From the NCBI GenBank assembly GCA_902625825.1, contig CACOCL010000002.1, forward strand, positions 1 to 64,000: a stretch of 64,000 nt of DNA. Direction: 5' to 3'. The stretch comes from an uncultured Pelagibacteraceae bacterium (lineage in GTDB: Bacteria > Pseudomonadota > Alphaproteobacteria > Pelagibacterales > Pelagibacteraceae). A program made the position numbers and the translations under genes. The notes under the pieces were generated by a model that ran no database searches, was not told the origin of the DNA, and saw only the letters and a program-made list of their open reading frames with translations. Below, one piece after another: positions 43,113-53,408 of the stretch (positions within the stretch are counted from its first letter, which is position 1; the number at the start of each line of letters is the position of its first letter).

Positions 43113-45307
43113 TATGAGCTCATATAGTTTTTTAACCAATTAGTATTATATGATTTTAATTCGTCAATTGTAACTTTTGTCTTTTGGTTAATAACAAGTT
43201 CATTATCAATAATAATACCCAATTCTTCATAATGGACTGAATTTTTCTTTAAAATTTTTACAACTTCACTTAAATCTTTTGGCTTTATCTCTATTATATA
43301 CCTTCCTTGATCCTCTGAAAAAAAATATTCAATTTCATTCATTAAATTTTTAGATTTACTAAGTTTAATGCCTTTATTTCCCTTAATACACATTTTACTA
43401 ATAGCAGTTAGCAATCCACCCAAGGAGATATCATGAGCACTTTTTATATAATTATTCTCAATCAGTTCTAATAATGACTCGCCATTATTTTTTTCATTAA
43501 ATAGATTTACTTCAGGAGGTGGTCCATTTTTTTCGTCTAAAATTGTTCTTGCAAATAAACTTTGATCAATATGACCCTCAGTTTTTCCTATTATTAAAAC
43601 GAGATTATTTATTTCTTTAAAATTCATTGATATCATTTTCTTGTAATCTTTAATTAAGCCAACACCACCTATTGCAGGTGTAGGTTTGATGCCCACTTCT
43701 TTTGTTTGATTGTAAAAAGAAACATTTCCAGACACGACAGGAAATTCTAAATATTTGCTTGCTTCAGAGATTCCTTGAACACACTCTACAAACTCTCCCA
43801 TGTTTTCCTCATTTTCTGGGCTACCAAAATTTAAACAATTAGTAATTGCTATTGGTTTAGCTCCAACTGAAATTAAATTTCTCCAACTTTCAGCAACAAC
43901 TTGTTTCCCCCCTGTTAAGGGGTGAGCCCAACAATAAACTGCAGATGAATCCACTGAGGCTGCCACTGCTTTATTAGTGCCATGTACTCTTACAACTCCA
44001 GAGTCGCCACCAGGTTTTTGAATAGTGTCACCCATCACGGTGTGATCGTACTGTTGCCATATCCATTCTTTACTACAAACATTATGATTTGATAAAATCT
44101 TTTTTAAAACATCTTTAATTTTAAGATTATTAAAATCCACATTTTTAAATTTATTTTTTTTTGGTAATTTAGCTTTTTTCCATTTCCGATCATACATGGG
44201 AGAATTTTCTACCAAAGTATTTACAGGAATGTTCGCAACTTGTTCATTATCAAAAAATAATTCAATATTTTTAGAGTTTGTTGTTTGTCCAATTACAGCA
44301 AAATCTAAATTCCATTTATCAAATATTCTTTTTGCATGTTCTTCTTTTCCATTTTCTAAAACTATCAGCATTCTTTCTTGGCTTTCTGAAAGCATAATTT
44401 CATAAGGTGTCATTTTTGCCTCTCTACATGGAACCTTATTCAAATCAATTTCAATTCCCAAATTCCCTTTTGATGCCATCTCAATACTTGATGAAGTAAG
44501 ACCAGCTGCTCCCATATCTTGAATTGCTATAATAGAGTCACCCTCCATTAGCTCTAAACAAGCTTCAAGAAGAAGCTTTTCAGTAAAGGGATCACCTACT
44601 TGCACAGTTGGTTTTTTTTCCTCAATTTTGTCGTCAAAGCTCGCTGAGGCCATACTTGCACCATGGATACCATCTCTTCCAGTTTTTGATCCAACATAAA
44701 TAACTGGTTTATTTAAACCAGCAGCTTTTGAATAAAATATTTTATTTTTTTTTACTAGACCCAAAGTCATTGCGTTAACTAAAATATTTCCATTATAGGA
44801 GCTATCAAATGAAGTTTGTCCTGCTATTGTAGGCACACCCATACAATTTCCATATCCACCAATACCATGAACAACACCTCTTAATAAATTTTTTGTTTTT
44901 TTGTTTTGAGGCGATCCAAAATGTATTGAATTTAAATTGGCTATCGGTCGGGCACCCATTGTGAAGACATCTCTCATTATACCACCAACACCAGTAGCTG
45001 CACCTTGATAAGGTTCTATGAAAGATGGATGATTATGACTCTCAATCTTAAAAACAATTGCATCATTATCTTCAATGTCGATAACTCCAGCATTTTCTCC
45101 AGGTCCCTGGATTACTTTTTTACTCTTAGTTGGTAATTTTTTTAAATGTAATCTTGATGACTTGTAAGAGCAATGCTCATTCCACATTGCTGAAAAAATT
45201 CCAAGCTCTGTAATATTTGGGACTCTTTTTAAAAGATCACAAATCTTTTTGTACTCATCAGGTTTAAGGCCATGCTCAATTGCTACTTTTTCATTTACTA
45301 ACATCAT
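43112..45307 (-). CDS. purL: Phosphoribosylformylglycinamidine synthase, small PurL
   Basis: Catalytic subunit of the PurSQL complex in the fourth step of purine synthesis. The 731-residue length is that of small PurL, which needs PurS and PurQ, both encoded just upstream. FSAMWNEHCSYKSSR (about 39-53), ESHNHPSFIEPYQGAATGVGGIMRD, and AIQDMGAAGLTSSSIEMA are diagnostic. Two ATGs (45307 and 45304) are possible starts. The 5' end overlaps the purQ stop and the 3' end overlaps bolA. Confidence 0.97.
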   Translation of the reverse strand: MMLVNEKVAIEHGLKPDEYKKICDLLKRVPNITELGIFSAMWNEHCSYKSSRLHLKKLPTKSKKVIQGPGENAGVIDIEDNDAIVFKIESHNHPSFIEPYQGAATGVGGIMRDVFTMGARPIANLNSIHFGSPQNKKTKNLLRGVVHGIGGYGNCMGVPTIAGQTSFDSSYNGNILVNAMTLGLVKKNKIFYSKAAGLNKPVIYVGSKTGRDGIHGASMASASFDDKIEEKKPTVQVGDPFTEKLLLEACLELMEGDSIIAIQDMGAAGLTSSSIEMASKGNLGIEIDLNKVPCREAKMTPYEIMLSESQERMLIVLENGKEEHAKRIFDKWNLDFAVIGQTTNSKNIELFFDNEQVANIPVNTLVENSPMYDRKWKKAKLPKKNKFKNVDFNNLKIKDVLKKILSNHNVCSKEWIWQQYDHTVMGDTIQKPGGDSGVVRVHGTNKAVAASVDSSAVYCWAHPLTGGKQVVAESWRNLISVGAKPIAITNCLNFGSPENEENMGEFVECVQGISEASKYLEFPVVSGNVSFYNQTKEVGIKPTPAIGGVGLIKDYKKMISMNFKEINNLVLIIGKTEGHIDQSLFARTILDEKNGPPPEVNLFNEKNNGESLLELIENNYIKSAHDISLGGLLTAISKMCIKGNKGIKLSKSKNLMNEIEYFFSEDQGRYIIEIKPKDLSEVVKILKKNSVHYEELGIIIDNELVINQKTKVTIDELKSYNTNWLKNYMSS

Positions 45308-45987
45308 TTCAAGTTATTTATTAAGTTTTTAAAAAAAATAGACCCGTCTTCACCTGATAAACTTTGATCAATCATTCTTTCTGGGTGGGGCATCATTCCA
45401 AGAACATTTTTTTCTTTATTAAATATACCAGCAATATTTTTGAGAGACCCATTAGGATTATGTTGTTCTTCTGTATGACCTTTTTCATCACAATAATAGA
45501 TAGCAATTTGATTGTTTTCATTAATTTCTTTTAATTGATCATCTGTACAAAAATAATTACCCTCATTGTGAGCAATGTGAAGTTCCAAAATATCTTTATC
45601 TAGGTTTTTAAAATACGGATTTTGTTTATTAACTACTTTTACATAAACATTTTTACAAATAAATTCTAAGTATTTGTTTCTTAACAAAACTCCTGGTACT
45701 AAACCTGTTTCTACTAATATTTGAAAACCATTACAAATGCCCATAACTAACCCACCAGATTTTGCAAAATTAATAACTGATTGCATTATTTTAGATTTTG
45801 ATGCCATACTTCCACAACGTAGATAATCTCCATATGAAAATCCACCTGGAAGCACTACTAAATCACTTTTGGGGAGTTCATTATCATCATGCCAAACCAT
45901 CTTATTCTTAAATCCAAATTTACTTAGAGCTACATCCATATCTCTGTCACAATTTGATCCAGGGAAAGTAATAACAGATGATTTCAT
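45304..45987 (-). CDS. purQ: Phosphoribosylformylglycinamidine synthase glutaminase subunit
   Basis: 227-residue class I glutamine amidotransferase that supplies ammonia to PurL. The nucleophile cysteine is in VMGICNGFQIL, with the PGGFSYGDYLRCG oxyanion region and the HPE of MMPHPERMID. The ATG at 45987 is used; a TTG just upstream is less likely. It lies 3 bp downstream of the purS stop. Confidence 0.97.
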   Translation of the reverse strand: MKSSVITFPGSNCDRDMDVALSKFGFKNKMVWHDDNELPKSDLVVLPGGFSYGDYLRCGSMASKSKIMQSVINFAKSGGLVMGICNGFQILVETGLVPGVLLRNKYLEFICKNVYVKVVNKQNPYFKNLDKDILELHIAHNEGNYFCTDDQLKEINENNQIAIYYCDEKGHTEEQHNPNGSLKNIAGIFNKEKNVLGMMPHPERMIDQSLSGEDGSIFFKNLINNLK

Positions 45988-45990
45988 CAA

Positions 45991-46233
45991 TTATTGTGTT
46001 TCAATAATTTTATAATTTTCAATGACAAGATTTGCTAAAAGCTTTTTACACATTTCTTCAACAATCTCTTTAGCTTTATGAGGATCATTTTCTTTAACAT
46101 CAATTTCAAAGTATTTTCCTTGTCTGATTTCATTTACATCTTTAAATCCCATGCCATCTAAAGTTTGATGAATTACTTTACCTTGTGGATCTAAAACATC
46201 TTTTTTGAGAGTTATAACTGCAGAGACTTTCAT
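45991..46233 (-). CDS. purS: Phosphoribosylformylglycinamidine synthase subunit PurS
   Basis: 80-residue structural subunit. [21 protein letters not shown] and [14 protein letters not shown] are the signature segments. It bridges PurQ and PurL in the complex. Overlaps the purC stop by 4 bp; gene order purC-purS-purQ-purL is typical of alphaproteobacteria. Confidence 0.96.
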   Translation of the reverse strand: MKVSAVITLKKDVLDPQGKVIHQTLDGMGFKDVNEIRQGKYFEIDVKENDPHKAKEIVEEMCKKLLANLVIENYKIIETQ

Positions 46234-47018
46234 TTATTTTTTTTTTTGACTGAAGATAATTTTGTGACATTTACGGCCGTTACATTTGATTGTTCATGCA
46301 AAATTCCTAGTCTTTTTGCTACTTCAGTATAGGCAGGTATTAAATCTCCAAGATCTTTTCTAAATCTGTCCTTATCTAATTTTTTATCAGTAATTGAGTC
46401 CCACAATCTACATGTATCAGGGCTTATTTCATCAGCGAGAATAACTTCAGTTTTTCCATTGATCTTTATCCTTCCAAATTCTAGTTTAAAGTCAATTAAC
46501 TTAATACCAATTCCTCTAAACATACCGATCATGAAATCATTAATTCTCAAAATCATTTTTTTAACTTTTTCTATTTCTTTTTTGTTTGCCCAATCAAAAG
46601 CATAGATGTGCTCTTCAGCTATTAAGGGATCACCAAGAGCATCATCTTTTAAGCAATATTCTAGCAAAGGTTCTTTTAGAACTGTGCCATCCTCAATACC
46701 CAATCTTTTAGTAATTGATCCTGACGCAACATTACGAACAATAAATTCAATCGGAATAATTTCTACTAACTTAATAATTTGTTCACGCATGTTTAGTCGT
46801 TTAACTAAGTGATTTTTTATTCCAATTTGAGATAAATTTGAAAGGATATGCTCTGAAATTCGGTTATTTAAAACACCTTTACCTTCAATAGTACTTTTTT
46901 TTTGATTATTAAAAGCTGTTGCATCATCTTTAAAGTATTGAATAACTAAATTTTTATCTGAAGTCGCATAAATAATCTTTGCTTTGCCCTCGTATAATTT
47001 TTTACCTTTTTTTATCAT
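46230..47018 (-). CDS. purC: SAICAR synthetase
   Basis: 262 residues, ATP-dependent ligation of aspartate to [15 protein letters not shown] at 7-17, [25 protein letters not shown] and the substrate-binding [14 protein letters not shown] segment are all present. It overlaps purB upstream and purS downstream by 4 bp each. Confidence 0.96.
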   Translation of the reverse strand: MIKKGKKLYEGKAKIIYATSDKNLVIQYFKDDATAFNNQKKSTIEGKGVLNNRISEHILSNLSQIGIKNHLVKRLNMREQIIKLVEIIPIEFIVRNVASGSITKRLGIEDGTVLKEPLLEYCLKDDALGDPLIAEEHIYAFDWANKKEIEKVKKMILRINDFMIGMFRGIGIKLIDFKLEFGRIKINGKTEVILADEISPDTCRLWDSITDKKLDKDRFRKDLGDLIPAYTEVAKRLGILHEQSNVTAVNVTKLSSVKKKNK

Positions 47019-48307
47019 TTAAAAACTCTTCTAAAAATTAAATTAACATTTTTAAAATGTTTAGAATAACTAAATATTGTTTTTAATTTTTTTGGTGGAA
47101 TATTACTCATTATATATTTATCAGATTGAATTACATTAAATAAATCTAAATCTTCAGCAAAACATTTCTTTGCGTAATTTTGCACCATTTTATAAGATTT
47201 TTCTCTACTTAAACCAGTTTTTGTTAATTCAAGCATCAACTCTTGAGAGAAAATTAACCCTTTAGTAAAGTTTAAATTTTCTAACATTCTTTTTGGATAA
47301 ACAATCATATTTTCTAAAATATTTGTAAGTCTTACTAAAGCAAAATCTAAAGTTATATTTGCATCAGGGCCTATGCTTCTCTCTACACTAGAGTGAGAAA
47401 TATCTCTTTCGTGCCATAAAGCAATATTCTCTAGTGCAGGGACAACAGCGCTTCTGACAATTCTAGAAAGGCCTGTTAAATTTTCACTTAAAATAGGATT
47501 TTTTTTATGCGGCATAGCAGAGGAACCTTTTTGATTCTTTGAAAAATATTCTTGCAATTCATAAACTTCTGTTCTTTGTAAATGCCTTATTTCAGTTGCA
47601 ACTCTTTCAATTGATCCAGCTATGACACCTAACACTGAAAAATAAAAAGCATGACGGTCCCTAGGAATTATCTGAGATGAAATCGGCTCTATTTTCAGAT
47701 TAAGTTTTTTTGCAACATGTTTTTCAACACTAGGATTTATGTTTGCAAAAGTTCCAACAGCACCTGAAATTGCGCAGGTTGATATCTCATCTATTGCATT
47801 TACAAGCCTTTTTCTGTTTCTTTTAAATTCTTCATAAAAAGAGGCAAGCTTTAATCCAAAAGTAATTGGTTCAGCATGAATACCGTGACTTCTTCCCATG
47901 CAAGGAGTGAATTTATATTTCCTTGCTTGTTTTTTAAGAACCTTTAATAAATTATCTAAATCTTTAAGAATTATTTTACCTGATTGAGCTAACTGTACAT
48001 TAAAACTTGTATCCAATACATCTGATGAAGTCATTCCTTGATGAAGATATCGAGCTTTAATTCCTGCTTTTTCTGTTACAGATGTTAAAAAAGCAATAAC
48101 GTCGTGTTTTACTTGTGACTCGATCTGATGAATTCTTTTAACATTAATTTTAGCTTTTTTCCTAACAGTAGAGGATACTCCTTTTGGTATATGACCTAGT
48201 TTTTCCATAGCTTGAGCAGCCGCAATTTCTACATCTAACCAAATTTTGTATTTATTTTCCTCTGACCAAATATCAGTAAGTTCTTTTCGCGAGTATCTTT
48301 TTATCAT
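47015..48307 (-). CDS. purB: Adenylosuccinate lyase
   Basis: 430-residue fumarase/aspartase-superfamily enzyme acting twice in purine synthesis. The signature loop [17 protein letters not shown] carries the flexible catalytic serine, and [13 protein letters not shown] and [16 protein letters not shown] are the other conserved regions. It lies 3 bp downstream of map and overlaps purC. Confidence 0.96.
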   Translation of the reverse strand: MIKRYSRKELTDIWSEENKYKIWLDVEIAAAQAMEKLGHIPKGVSSTVRKKAKINVKRIHQIESQVKHDVIAFLTSVTEKAGIKARYLHQGMTSSDVLDTSFNVQLAQSGKIILKDLDNLLKVLKKQARKYKFTPCMGRSHGIHAEPITFGLKLASFYEEFKRNRKRLVNAIDEISTCAISGAVGTFANINPSVEKHVAKKLNLKIEPISSQIIPRDRHAFYFSVLGVIAGSIERVATEIRHLQRTEVYELQEYFSKNQKGSSAMPHKKNPILSENLTGLSRIVRSAVVPALENIALWHERDISHSSVERSIGPDANITLDFALVRLTNILENMIVYPKRMLENLNFTKGLIFSQELMLELTKTGLSREKSYKMVQNYAKKCFAEDLDLFNVIQSDKYIMSNIPPKKLKTIFSYSKHFKNVNLIFRRVFK

Positions 48308-48310
48308 TAA

Positions 48311-49084
48311 TTATAAATATGGAGGCTTTGAATAACCTTTAGCAGATTCTGTAAAGATTTCATAACCATTTTCAGTAATTCCAACCGTATGCTCAAATTG
48401 TGCTGATAAAGATTTATCTTTTGTAACAGCTGTCCAACCATCGTTAAGTACTTTTGTACCAAATTTTCCTGCATTGATCATAGGCTCGATAGTAAATGTC
48501 ATTCCAGGTTTTAATTCCATGCCAGTATTCTTTGTTCCATAATGCAAGATATTAGGAGACTCATGGAAAGTTGTACCAATTCCATGACCACAGAAATCCC
48601 TTACGACAGAAAAACCTTTTTCTTCAACATGAGATTGAATAGCATATCCAATATCACCTAATTTTATTCCAGGCTTAAGTATCTGTATTGCCTTCATCAT
48701 AGAATCGTAGGTTGCATCAATTAAATTATTTAATTTAACTGAAGTTTTTCCAATACAGAACATTCTACTTGTATCACCGTAATGATTATCTTTTATGGCT
48801 GTTACATCAACGTTTAATGCATCTCCCTCTTCTAAAATTCTTTCTTTAGATGGAATGCCATGGCAAACAACATGATTAAGAGAAGTACATAGTGATTTAT
48901 TAAATCCTCTATAAAATAATGGAGCAGAGTGTCCTCCATTATCTTGAATAAATTCATATCCAAGTTTATCAATATAGTCAGTCGAAATTCCTTCTTTTAT
49001 ATTCTCAGTGAGCATATCAAGCGTTTGAGCTGCAAGTTTTCCTGCGACTCTCATTTTTTCAAATTTTTCAGAATAATTATTCAT
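48311..49084 (-). CDS. map: Methionine aminopeptidase type I
   Basis: 257-residue M24A enzyme removing the initiator methionine. All five metal ligands are visible: the two aspartates of NVDVTAIKDNHYGDTSR, the histidine of GHGIGTTFHE, and glutamates in TIEPMI and QFEHTVGI. Contrast this with the altered M24 protein at 6.6-7.8 kb. It overlaps sfsA by 8 bp. Confidence 0.96.
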   Translation of the reverse strand: MNNYSEKFEKMRVAGKLAAQTLDMLTENIKEGISTDYIDKLGYEFIQDNGGHSAPLFYRGFNKSLCTSLNHVVCHGIPSKERILEEGDALNVDVTAIKDNHYGDTSRMFCIGKTSVKLNNLIDATYDSMMKAIQILKPGIKLGDIGYAIQSHVEEKGFSVVRDFCGHGIGTTFHESPNILHYGTKNTGMELKPGMTFTIEPMINAGKFGTKVLNDGWTAVTKDKSLSAQFEHTVGITENGYEIFTESAKGYSKPPYL

Positions 49085-49775
49085 TTATAATTTTTAATTT
49101 TTTTTCAATTAAAATTTCTTTAGAACTTATTTTACATCTATAAGCTAAAAAATTTACGCCAGCTTTCTTTGCCTTTAAATAGCTTTTGTAATATTCACCA
49201 TCTATATCTTTAGCAATTTTAAAATACTCCATATTTTGTATCTGCACCAAGAAAATTAAATATGATTTATAGCCTTTTTTTATGGCATCAATAAGGGTAA
49301 TTAAATGTTTTGTACCCCTAGAAGTAATAGCATCAGGGAACTCAGCAGTTTTATTGTCTCTAAAAAGAGTAACATTTTTAACCTCGATAAAACTTTTTTG
49401 CCCATTTTTTTCAATTAAAAAATCGAATCTTGTTTCTTTATTAAAAAAAACTTCTGGTTTAATTTTTTCACAATTATTGAGTTCTTTTATTAAATTATTG
49501 TTAAGACCATGATTTACAATTTTGTTAGCCATATGGGTATTTACTCCAACTAAATTTTTTTCAGCTTTTATTATTTCTAACCCATATTTTAATTTTCTTT
49601 TTGGATCATCGTGTTTTAGTAAATAAACTTCGTTACCCTCCTTTAAAAGACCCTTCATAGATCCAGTATTTGGACAGTGAGCAGTCACAATTTCTTTATT
49701 TAATTTAACATCAGCAAAAAAACGTTTATACCTTTTGATTAATTTGCCTTTTATTAAAGACTTGGTAAATTCCAT
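49077..49775 (-). CDS. sfsA: SfsA-family DNA/RNA-binding nuclease-like protein
   Basis: 232 residues from the ATG at 49775; an upstream extension to 49826 would collide with the divergent cinA-type gene. GKLIKRYKRFFADVKL, HCPNTGSMKGLL, and the PD-(D/E)XK-like core RFDFLI...SFIEVKNVTLF plus AEFPDAITSRGTKHL are the family hallmarks. Named for sugar fermentation stimulation, its real function is unclear. It heads the operon that continues through map and the purine genes. Confidence 0.92.
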   Translation of the reverse strand: MEFTKSLIKGKLIKRYKRFFADVKLNKEIVTAHCPNTGSMKGLLKEGNEVYLLKHDDPKRKLKYGLEIIKAEKNLVGVNTHMANKIVNHGLNNNLIKELNNCEKIKPEVFFNKETRFDFLIEKNGQKSFIEVKNVTLFRDNKTAEFPDAITSRGTKHLITLIDAIKKGYKSYLIFLVQIQNMEYFKIAKDIDGEYYKSYLKAKKAGVNFLAYRCKISSKEILIEKKLKIINE

Positions 49776-49795
49776 ATTCAAATTATATATACGAA

Positions 49796-50545
49796 ATGAG
49801 CAAAAAAATAAAAGTAAATGCTGCAATACTTATTATAGGTAATGAAATTTTATCTGGTAGAACACAAGATACAAATACAAGCACATTAGCAATTTGGTTA
49901 AATTCAATTGGTGTAAAAGTTAACGAAGTAAGAGTAATCCCCGATATTGAAAGAAAGATAATTGATACACTCAATGTTTTAAGAAAAGAAAATAATTATG
50001 TTTTTACGACGGGAGGGATAGGCCCAACTCATGATGATATTACAGCTCAATCAGTTTCTAAAGCATTTGGTAGAAAATACAAAATACATAAAGAAGCTTT
50101 CAAAATCTTAGAGGCATATTATCAGCCAGGTGAATTTAATGAAGGTAGACAAAGAATGGTATGGATGCCAGAAAATGCGGAATTAATTTTAAACCCAACT
50201 AGCGGTGCTCCAGGATTTAATGTTGAAAATGTTTTTTGTCTACCGGGTGTTCCCTCTATAATGAAATCAATGTTAGGCGGTTTAAAAAATAAAATTGTAG
50301 GCGGAGAACCAATTTTGAGTCAAACTATAAGTTTAAGAACTGTAGAAAGTGAAATAGCCAATTCATTGACAGAAATTCAAGATCAAAACAAAGATGTAGA
50401 AATAGGGAGTTATCCTTTTTTTCATGCTGGCAAGCTAGGAGTTTCAATTGTTCTAAGATCCGAGGAACAGTCTAAAATTGATGATTGTAATTCGCAAATA
50501 TTAAAATTTGTGAATGAAAAAAAAATAGAAGTTGTAGACCGATAA
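49796..50545 (+). CDS. CinA/MoeA-like molybdopterin-binding-domain protein
   Basis: 249 residues: a MoCF-biosynthesis fold with ILIIGNEILSGRTQDTNTS at 11-29 and the substrate loop VFTTGGIGPTHDDITA near 74-90, as in the N-terminal (nucleotide pyrophosphatase) domain of CinA. The C-terminal PncC-type nicotinamide-mononucleotide deamidase domain of full CinA is missing. This form is annotated as competence/damage-inducible protein A; its substrate may be ADP-ribose or NAD-related. Divergent from sfsA by 20 bp, and its stop is adjacent to the next start. Confidence 0.85.
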   Translation: MSKKIKVNAAILIIGNEILSGRTQDTNTSTLAIWLNSIGVKVNEVRVIPDIERKIIDTLNVLRKENNYVFTTGGIGPTHDDITAQSVSKAFGRKYKIHKEAFKILEAYYQPGEFNEGRQRMVWMPENAELILNPTSGAPGFNVENVFCLPGVPSIMKSMLGGLKNKIVGGEPILSQTISLRTVESEIANSLTEIQDQNKDVEIGSYPFFHAGKLGVSIVLRSEEQSKIDDCNSQILKFVNEKKIEVVDR

Positions 50546-50947
50546 ATGCTTTATTTTGCTTACGGAAGTAATCTAAATCACTTTCAGATGAAACGAAGAT
50601 GTAAAGATAGTGTGTTTCTCAAAAAAATTAATTTAAAAAACTTCAAATTAACTTTTAGAAGTAAATATAGAGCTGCTGATATAGAACCTAAAAAAAACTC
50701 AAATGTACCAGGTGGATTATTTGAAATATCAAAAAGTGATGAGAAAAAATTAGATATTTATGAGGATTATCCGATTTTATATAAAAAATTTTATTTCTAC
50801 TATTACGGAAAAAAAGTGATGACATATTCAATGGTAAAAAAGACAGCTTTTAGATTTCCTACTGAAAGATATCTTAATGTTGTAAAAAAAGGTTATAAAG
50901 ATTGTAACCTTGAATTTAAATATCTCAAAAAGGCTTTAATCTCATAA
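50546..50947 (+). CDS. Gamma-glutamylcyclotransferase-like (AIG2/GGCT) protein
   Basis: 133 residues. The substrate loop YFAYGSNLN at 3-11 and the later EDYPILY and VMTYSM blocks fit the GGCT/AIG2 fold, which releases 5-oxoproline from gamma-glutamyl peptides or amines. It starts directly after the preceding stop codon, so it is co-transcribed with the CinA-like gene. The enzyme's substrate is unknown. Confidence 0.82.
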   Translation: MLYFAYGSNLNHFQMKRRCKDSVFLKKINLKNFKLTFRSKYRAADIEPKKNSNVPGGLFEISKSDEKKLDIYEDYPILYKKFYFYYYGKKVMTYSMVKKTAFRFPTERYLNVVKKGYKDCNLEFKYLKKALIS

Positions 50948-51091
50948 CTTTAATTCAGCTTTCAACTAAGATTAGAAAATAAGGGTTAATTAATTTGTGA
51001 AAACCAGCGCAAGATTAGCATATGGAGAGATAAAAAATTAGATATTATCCTTGTTCATTTGGAGTTAAGATTACAATTTAGATTATGTATT

Positions 51092-52282
51092 ATGAGGAAA
51101 GTTATCTTTTATTTTATATTTTTTTTAATTTTACCTACTCAGATAATTGCTAGTGAAAAAAAGGTTTTTTATGCAGGCTTTTCTTTTTCAGGTAATTACA
51201 TAGATAAATCAAGCATAAAATATACTGATCCTCTTACCAAAATTAAAAGTGAAAATGGTATTGATATAATTTCTTTAAGTTTACTTAATACGATTAAAAA
51301 AACCAACCCTGCAAGTTTTAAAATTGATTTTAATTTTGCTGATATAGAAAAAGGCCTTGAAGAGTCTGTCGTTATGGCAGTTGTTTTGGATCATGAGGAT
51401 TTTTTTTATGAATATGAGCCAATTACTGAAACTTATCTAAACAATATTCAAATGTTTTTTCAAATAATATTTTATGATTTTAAATCTAGAAAATTAATTG
51501 CTGCAATACCTTATGATGTTTCAATGCCATTTTTCACAAAGAAGGAACTAAGTGAAAATGACATCAGAGAATACATAAAAACCTTTTATACTAAAGGACT
51601 TAAATCAATGGATGGTGATAAGAATATTAATGCATTTTCTATGGTTGAAGAAATTCTTAATAGTTTTATTTTAAAAGAAAAATATAAATTCAGAGCTGGA
51701 GTAACAAAAGTAAGTTTTGAGGAAAAATCATTACCATTTATCCCAGAAAGATTTAAAAAAAATCAAAACTATTTAAAAAATGTTTTTGCTCAACTTTTTT
51801 CATCAAGATTATCACTACACAATGATATAGCACTCGTTCCTTACACTGAAGGTATGGCTGTGGGTGCAAAAATGAAACAACAATTTGTAAATAGTGATAA
51901 AATTTATGACATTGAGCTTCCAAAACCAGATTTTAACATTGAAATTAGTGTAAGAGGTTTCAAAAAAGTCTTAGCAAAAAAATCTGATATTAATAATATA
52001 TTTTTTTGGGCTACATTTGTTAATTTGAATATTTTTCAGCCCGAACTAAATAAAGTATTTATGAATAATAATCTTAAAAATGTAATAAAAAAATCAATTC
52101 CCGCTCAAATTGAAAATATTAATGATTGGTATAAATTTTATATAGCAACATATGAATTATTTGATGGGTACTCTTTAAACATACAAAACTTAGATAAGAA
52201 TTGGATGAAAAAAACAAATGATAGCGATGGCTTTTCCAAAGATATGCAAACTGTAAACAAATTAATGGAAAAGCTTAAATAA
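51092..52282 (+). CDS. Exported protein of unknown function (first of a five-gene envelope cluster)
   Basis: 396 residues from the ATG at 51092; an upstream start would place extra residues before the signal peptide. The signal peptide is MRKVIFYFIFFLILPTQIIA. The mature chain is soluble and shows no recognisable motif. It starts a run of five exported-protein genes on the same strand, with 18 bp to the next. No family can be named. Confidence 0.75.
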   Translation: MRKVIFYFIFFLILPTQIIASEKKVFYAGFSFSGNYIDKSSIKYTDPLTKIKSENGIDIISLSLLNTIKKTNPASFKIDFNFADIEKGLEESVVMAVVLDHEDFFYEYEPITETYLNNIQMFFQIIFYDFKSRKLIAAIPYDVSMPFFTKKELSENDIREYIKTFYTKGLKSMDGDKNINAFSMVEEILNSFILKEKYKFRAGVTKVSFEEKSLPFIPERFKKNQNYLKNVFAQLFSSRLSLHNDIALVPYTEGMAVGAKMKQQFVNSDKIYDIELPKPDFNIEISVRGFKKVLAKKSDINNIFFWATFVNLNIFQPELNKVFMNNNLKNVIKKSIPAQIENINDWYKFYIATYELFDGYSLNIQNLDKNWMKKTNDSDGFSKDMQTVNKLMEKLK

Positions 52283-52300
52283 TTTGATTATATTTTTTCG

Positions 52301-53404
52301 ATGAAAATTTTTTTTAAACTCTACTTGGCTATATTATCTATAATTTTTTTGACTTTAAGTGCACAAGCTTTTGAAGAAAATGGAAAAGGTACAGTAGACT
52401 TAGCTAATTATACATCTTTTGAGGAAGACAAAAATCAAATTACTAAAGATGCAAAAATTTTAGCATGTAAGAATGCTTTACAAAAATATGTTTCCACTTT
52501 TACTATTGATAAGAAAAAAAATTACGAAAAAATAAAATCAAAAGTTAATGATAATTATAGTCAATATATGGTTTGTGATAGCATTATTGATGAAAATTTG
52601 GACATTGGTGAGAATAAATTCACGATTGTAATGAAAGCGACGATAGATGAAAATAAAATTGATCAGGCGCTAGTGGAAGTATCAGCTATCGCAAACGCTA
52701 CTGCAGATGAAGTTTCAGATATTGTTATTCTTATGTTTTCTGCAAAAACTAAAAGTATAAAACAAAAAGATGATAAGGTTACGAATGTTGACCAGACTAA
52801 AAAAAGTGTTGATATAGAGCAGACTGAAGCATCAACTGAAGGTGAAACACAGATTTCAAGTGAAACAACGGAAACTAATGTAACAACTACTGGAGGAAAC
52901 ACTGTTTCAAGCTCTGAAGTAATTACTTACGAGGTCACAGATATTTATAATGAGTCGATTGAAGCAGGAATGGTTGAAATTTTAAATACTTCTGGATTTG
53001 AATTGATTGATGGTGGTGACCTTGATTTAGAAGAGCAAATTGAAACAATGAAAGTAGATTATGGTGAACAAGGTAAATTATCAAAAGCTGTTCAAAAAAG
53101 TATTAAACAAAATATTGCTTCAGAAGAAATTTCTTTTTATGTGCAAGGAATATTCAAAATTGGAAGTCAAGAAGTAGATTCAGCAACTGGGATGAAGATG
53201 GTAAATGTTTCTGTCGTTAGTGCAAAAATGATGCACAAAAGAGAAGGTAAGAAATTCTGGAAAACTGTTGCAACAGTAGCTGGAAATCAAAGAAAAGGTA
53301 AAGGAACCACCTATGATGAGGCAATCAATAATGCAATCAGATTATGTGCGCAATCAGTTGCAAAACAAATGGTTCAAAAACTTAACGCGAAAGGAATAAA
53401 GTAA
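52301..53404 (+). CDS. Exported protein with LPP20/FlgT-N-like domain
   Basis: 367 residues. Signal peptide at about 1-23 (cleavage after AQA). Residues 40-130 have an alternating helix-strand region with regularly spaced alanines (DAKILACKNALQKYV), similar in style to the LPP20/FlgT N-terminal module. Residues about 155-205 are a Ser/Thr/Glu linker. A second helical and strand-rich domain with alanine-spaced helix DEAINNAIRLCAQSVAKQM ends the protein. Function unknown; it probably sits in the periplasm or outer membrane as part of the cluster. Confidence 0.72.
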   Translation: MKIFFKLYLAILSIIFLTLSAQAFEENGKGTVDLANYTSFEEDKNQITKDAKILACKNALQKYVSTFTIDKKKNYEKIKSKVNDNYSQYMVCDSIIDENLDIGENKFTIVMKATIDENKIDQALVEVSAIANATADEVSDIVILMFSAKTKSIKQKDDKVTNVDQTKKSVDIEQTEASTEGETQISSETTETNVTTTGGNTVSSSEVITYEVTDIYNESIEAGMVEILNTSGFELIDGGDLDLEEQIETMKVDYGEQGKLSKAVQKSIKQNIASEEISFYVQGIFKIGSQEVDSATGMKMVNVSVVSAKMMHKREGKKFWKTVATVAGNQRKGKGTTYDEAINNAIRLCAQSVAKQMVQKLNAKGIK

Positions 53405-53408
53405 TATT

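Noticed and set aside
43113-43139. Upstream extension of bolA
   Set aside because: It lies inside the end of purL; the ATG at 43112 overlaps the purL stop and gives the normal BolA length.
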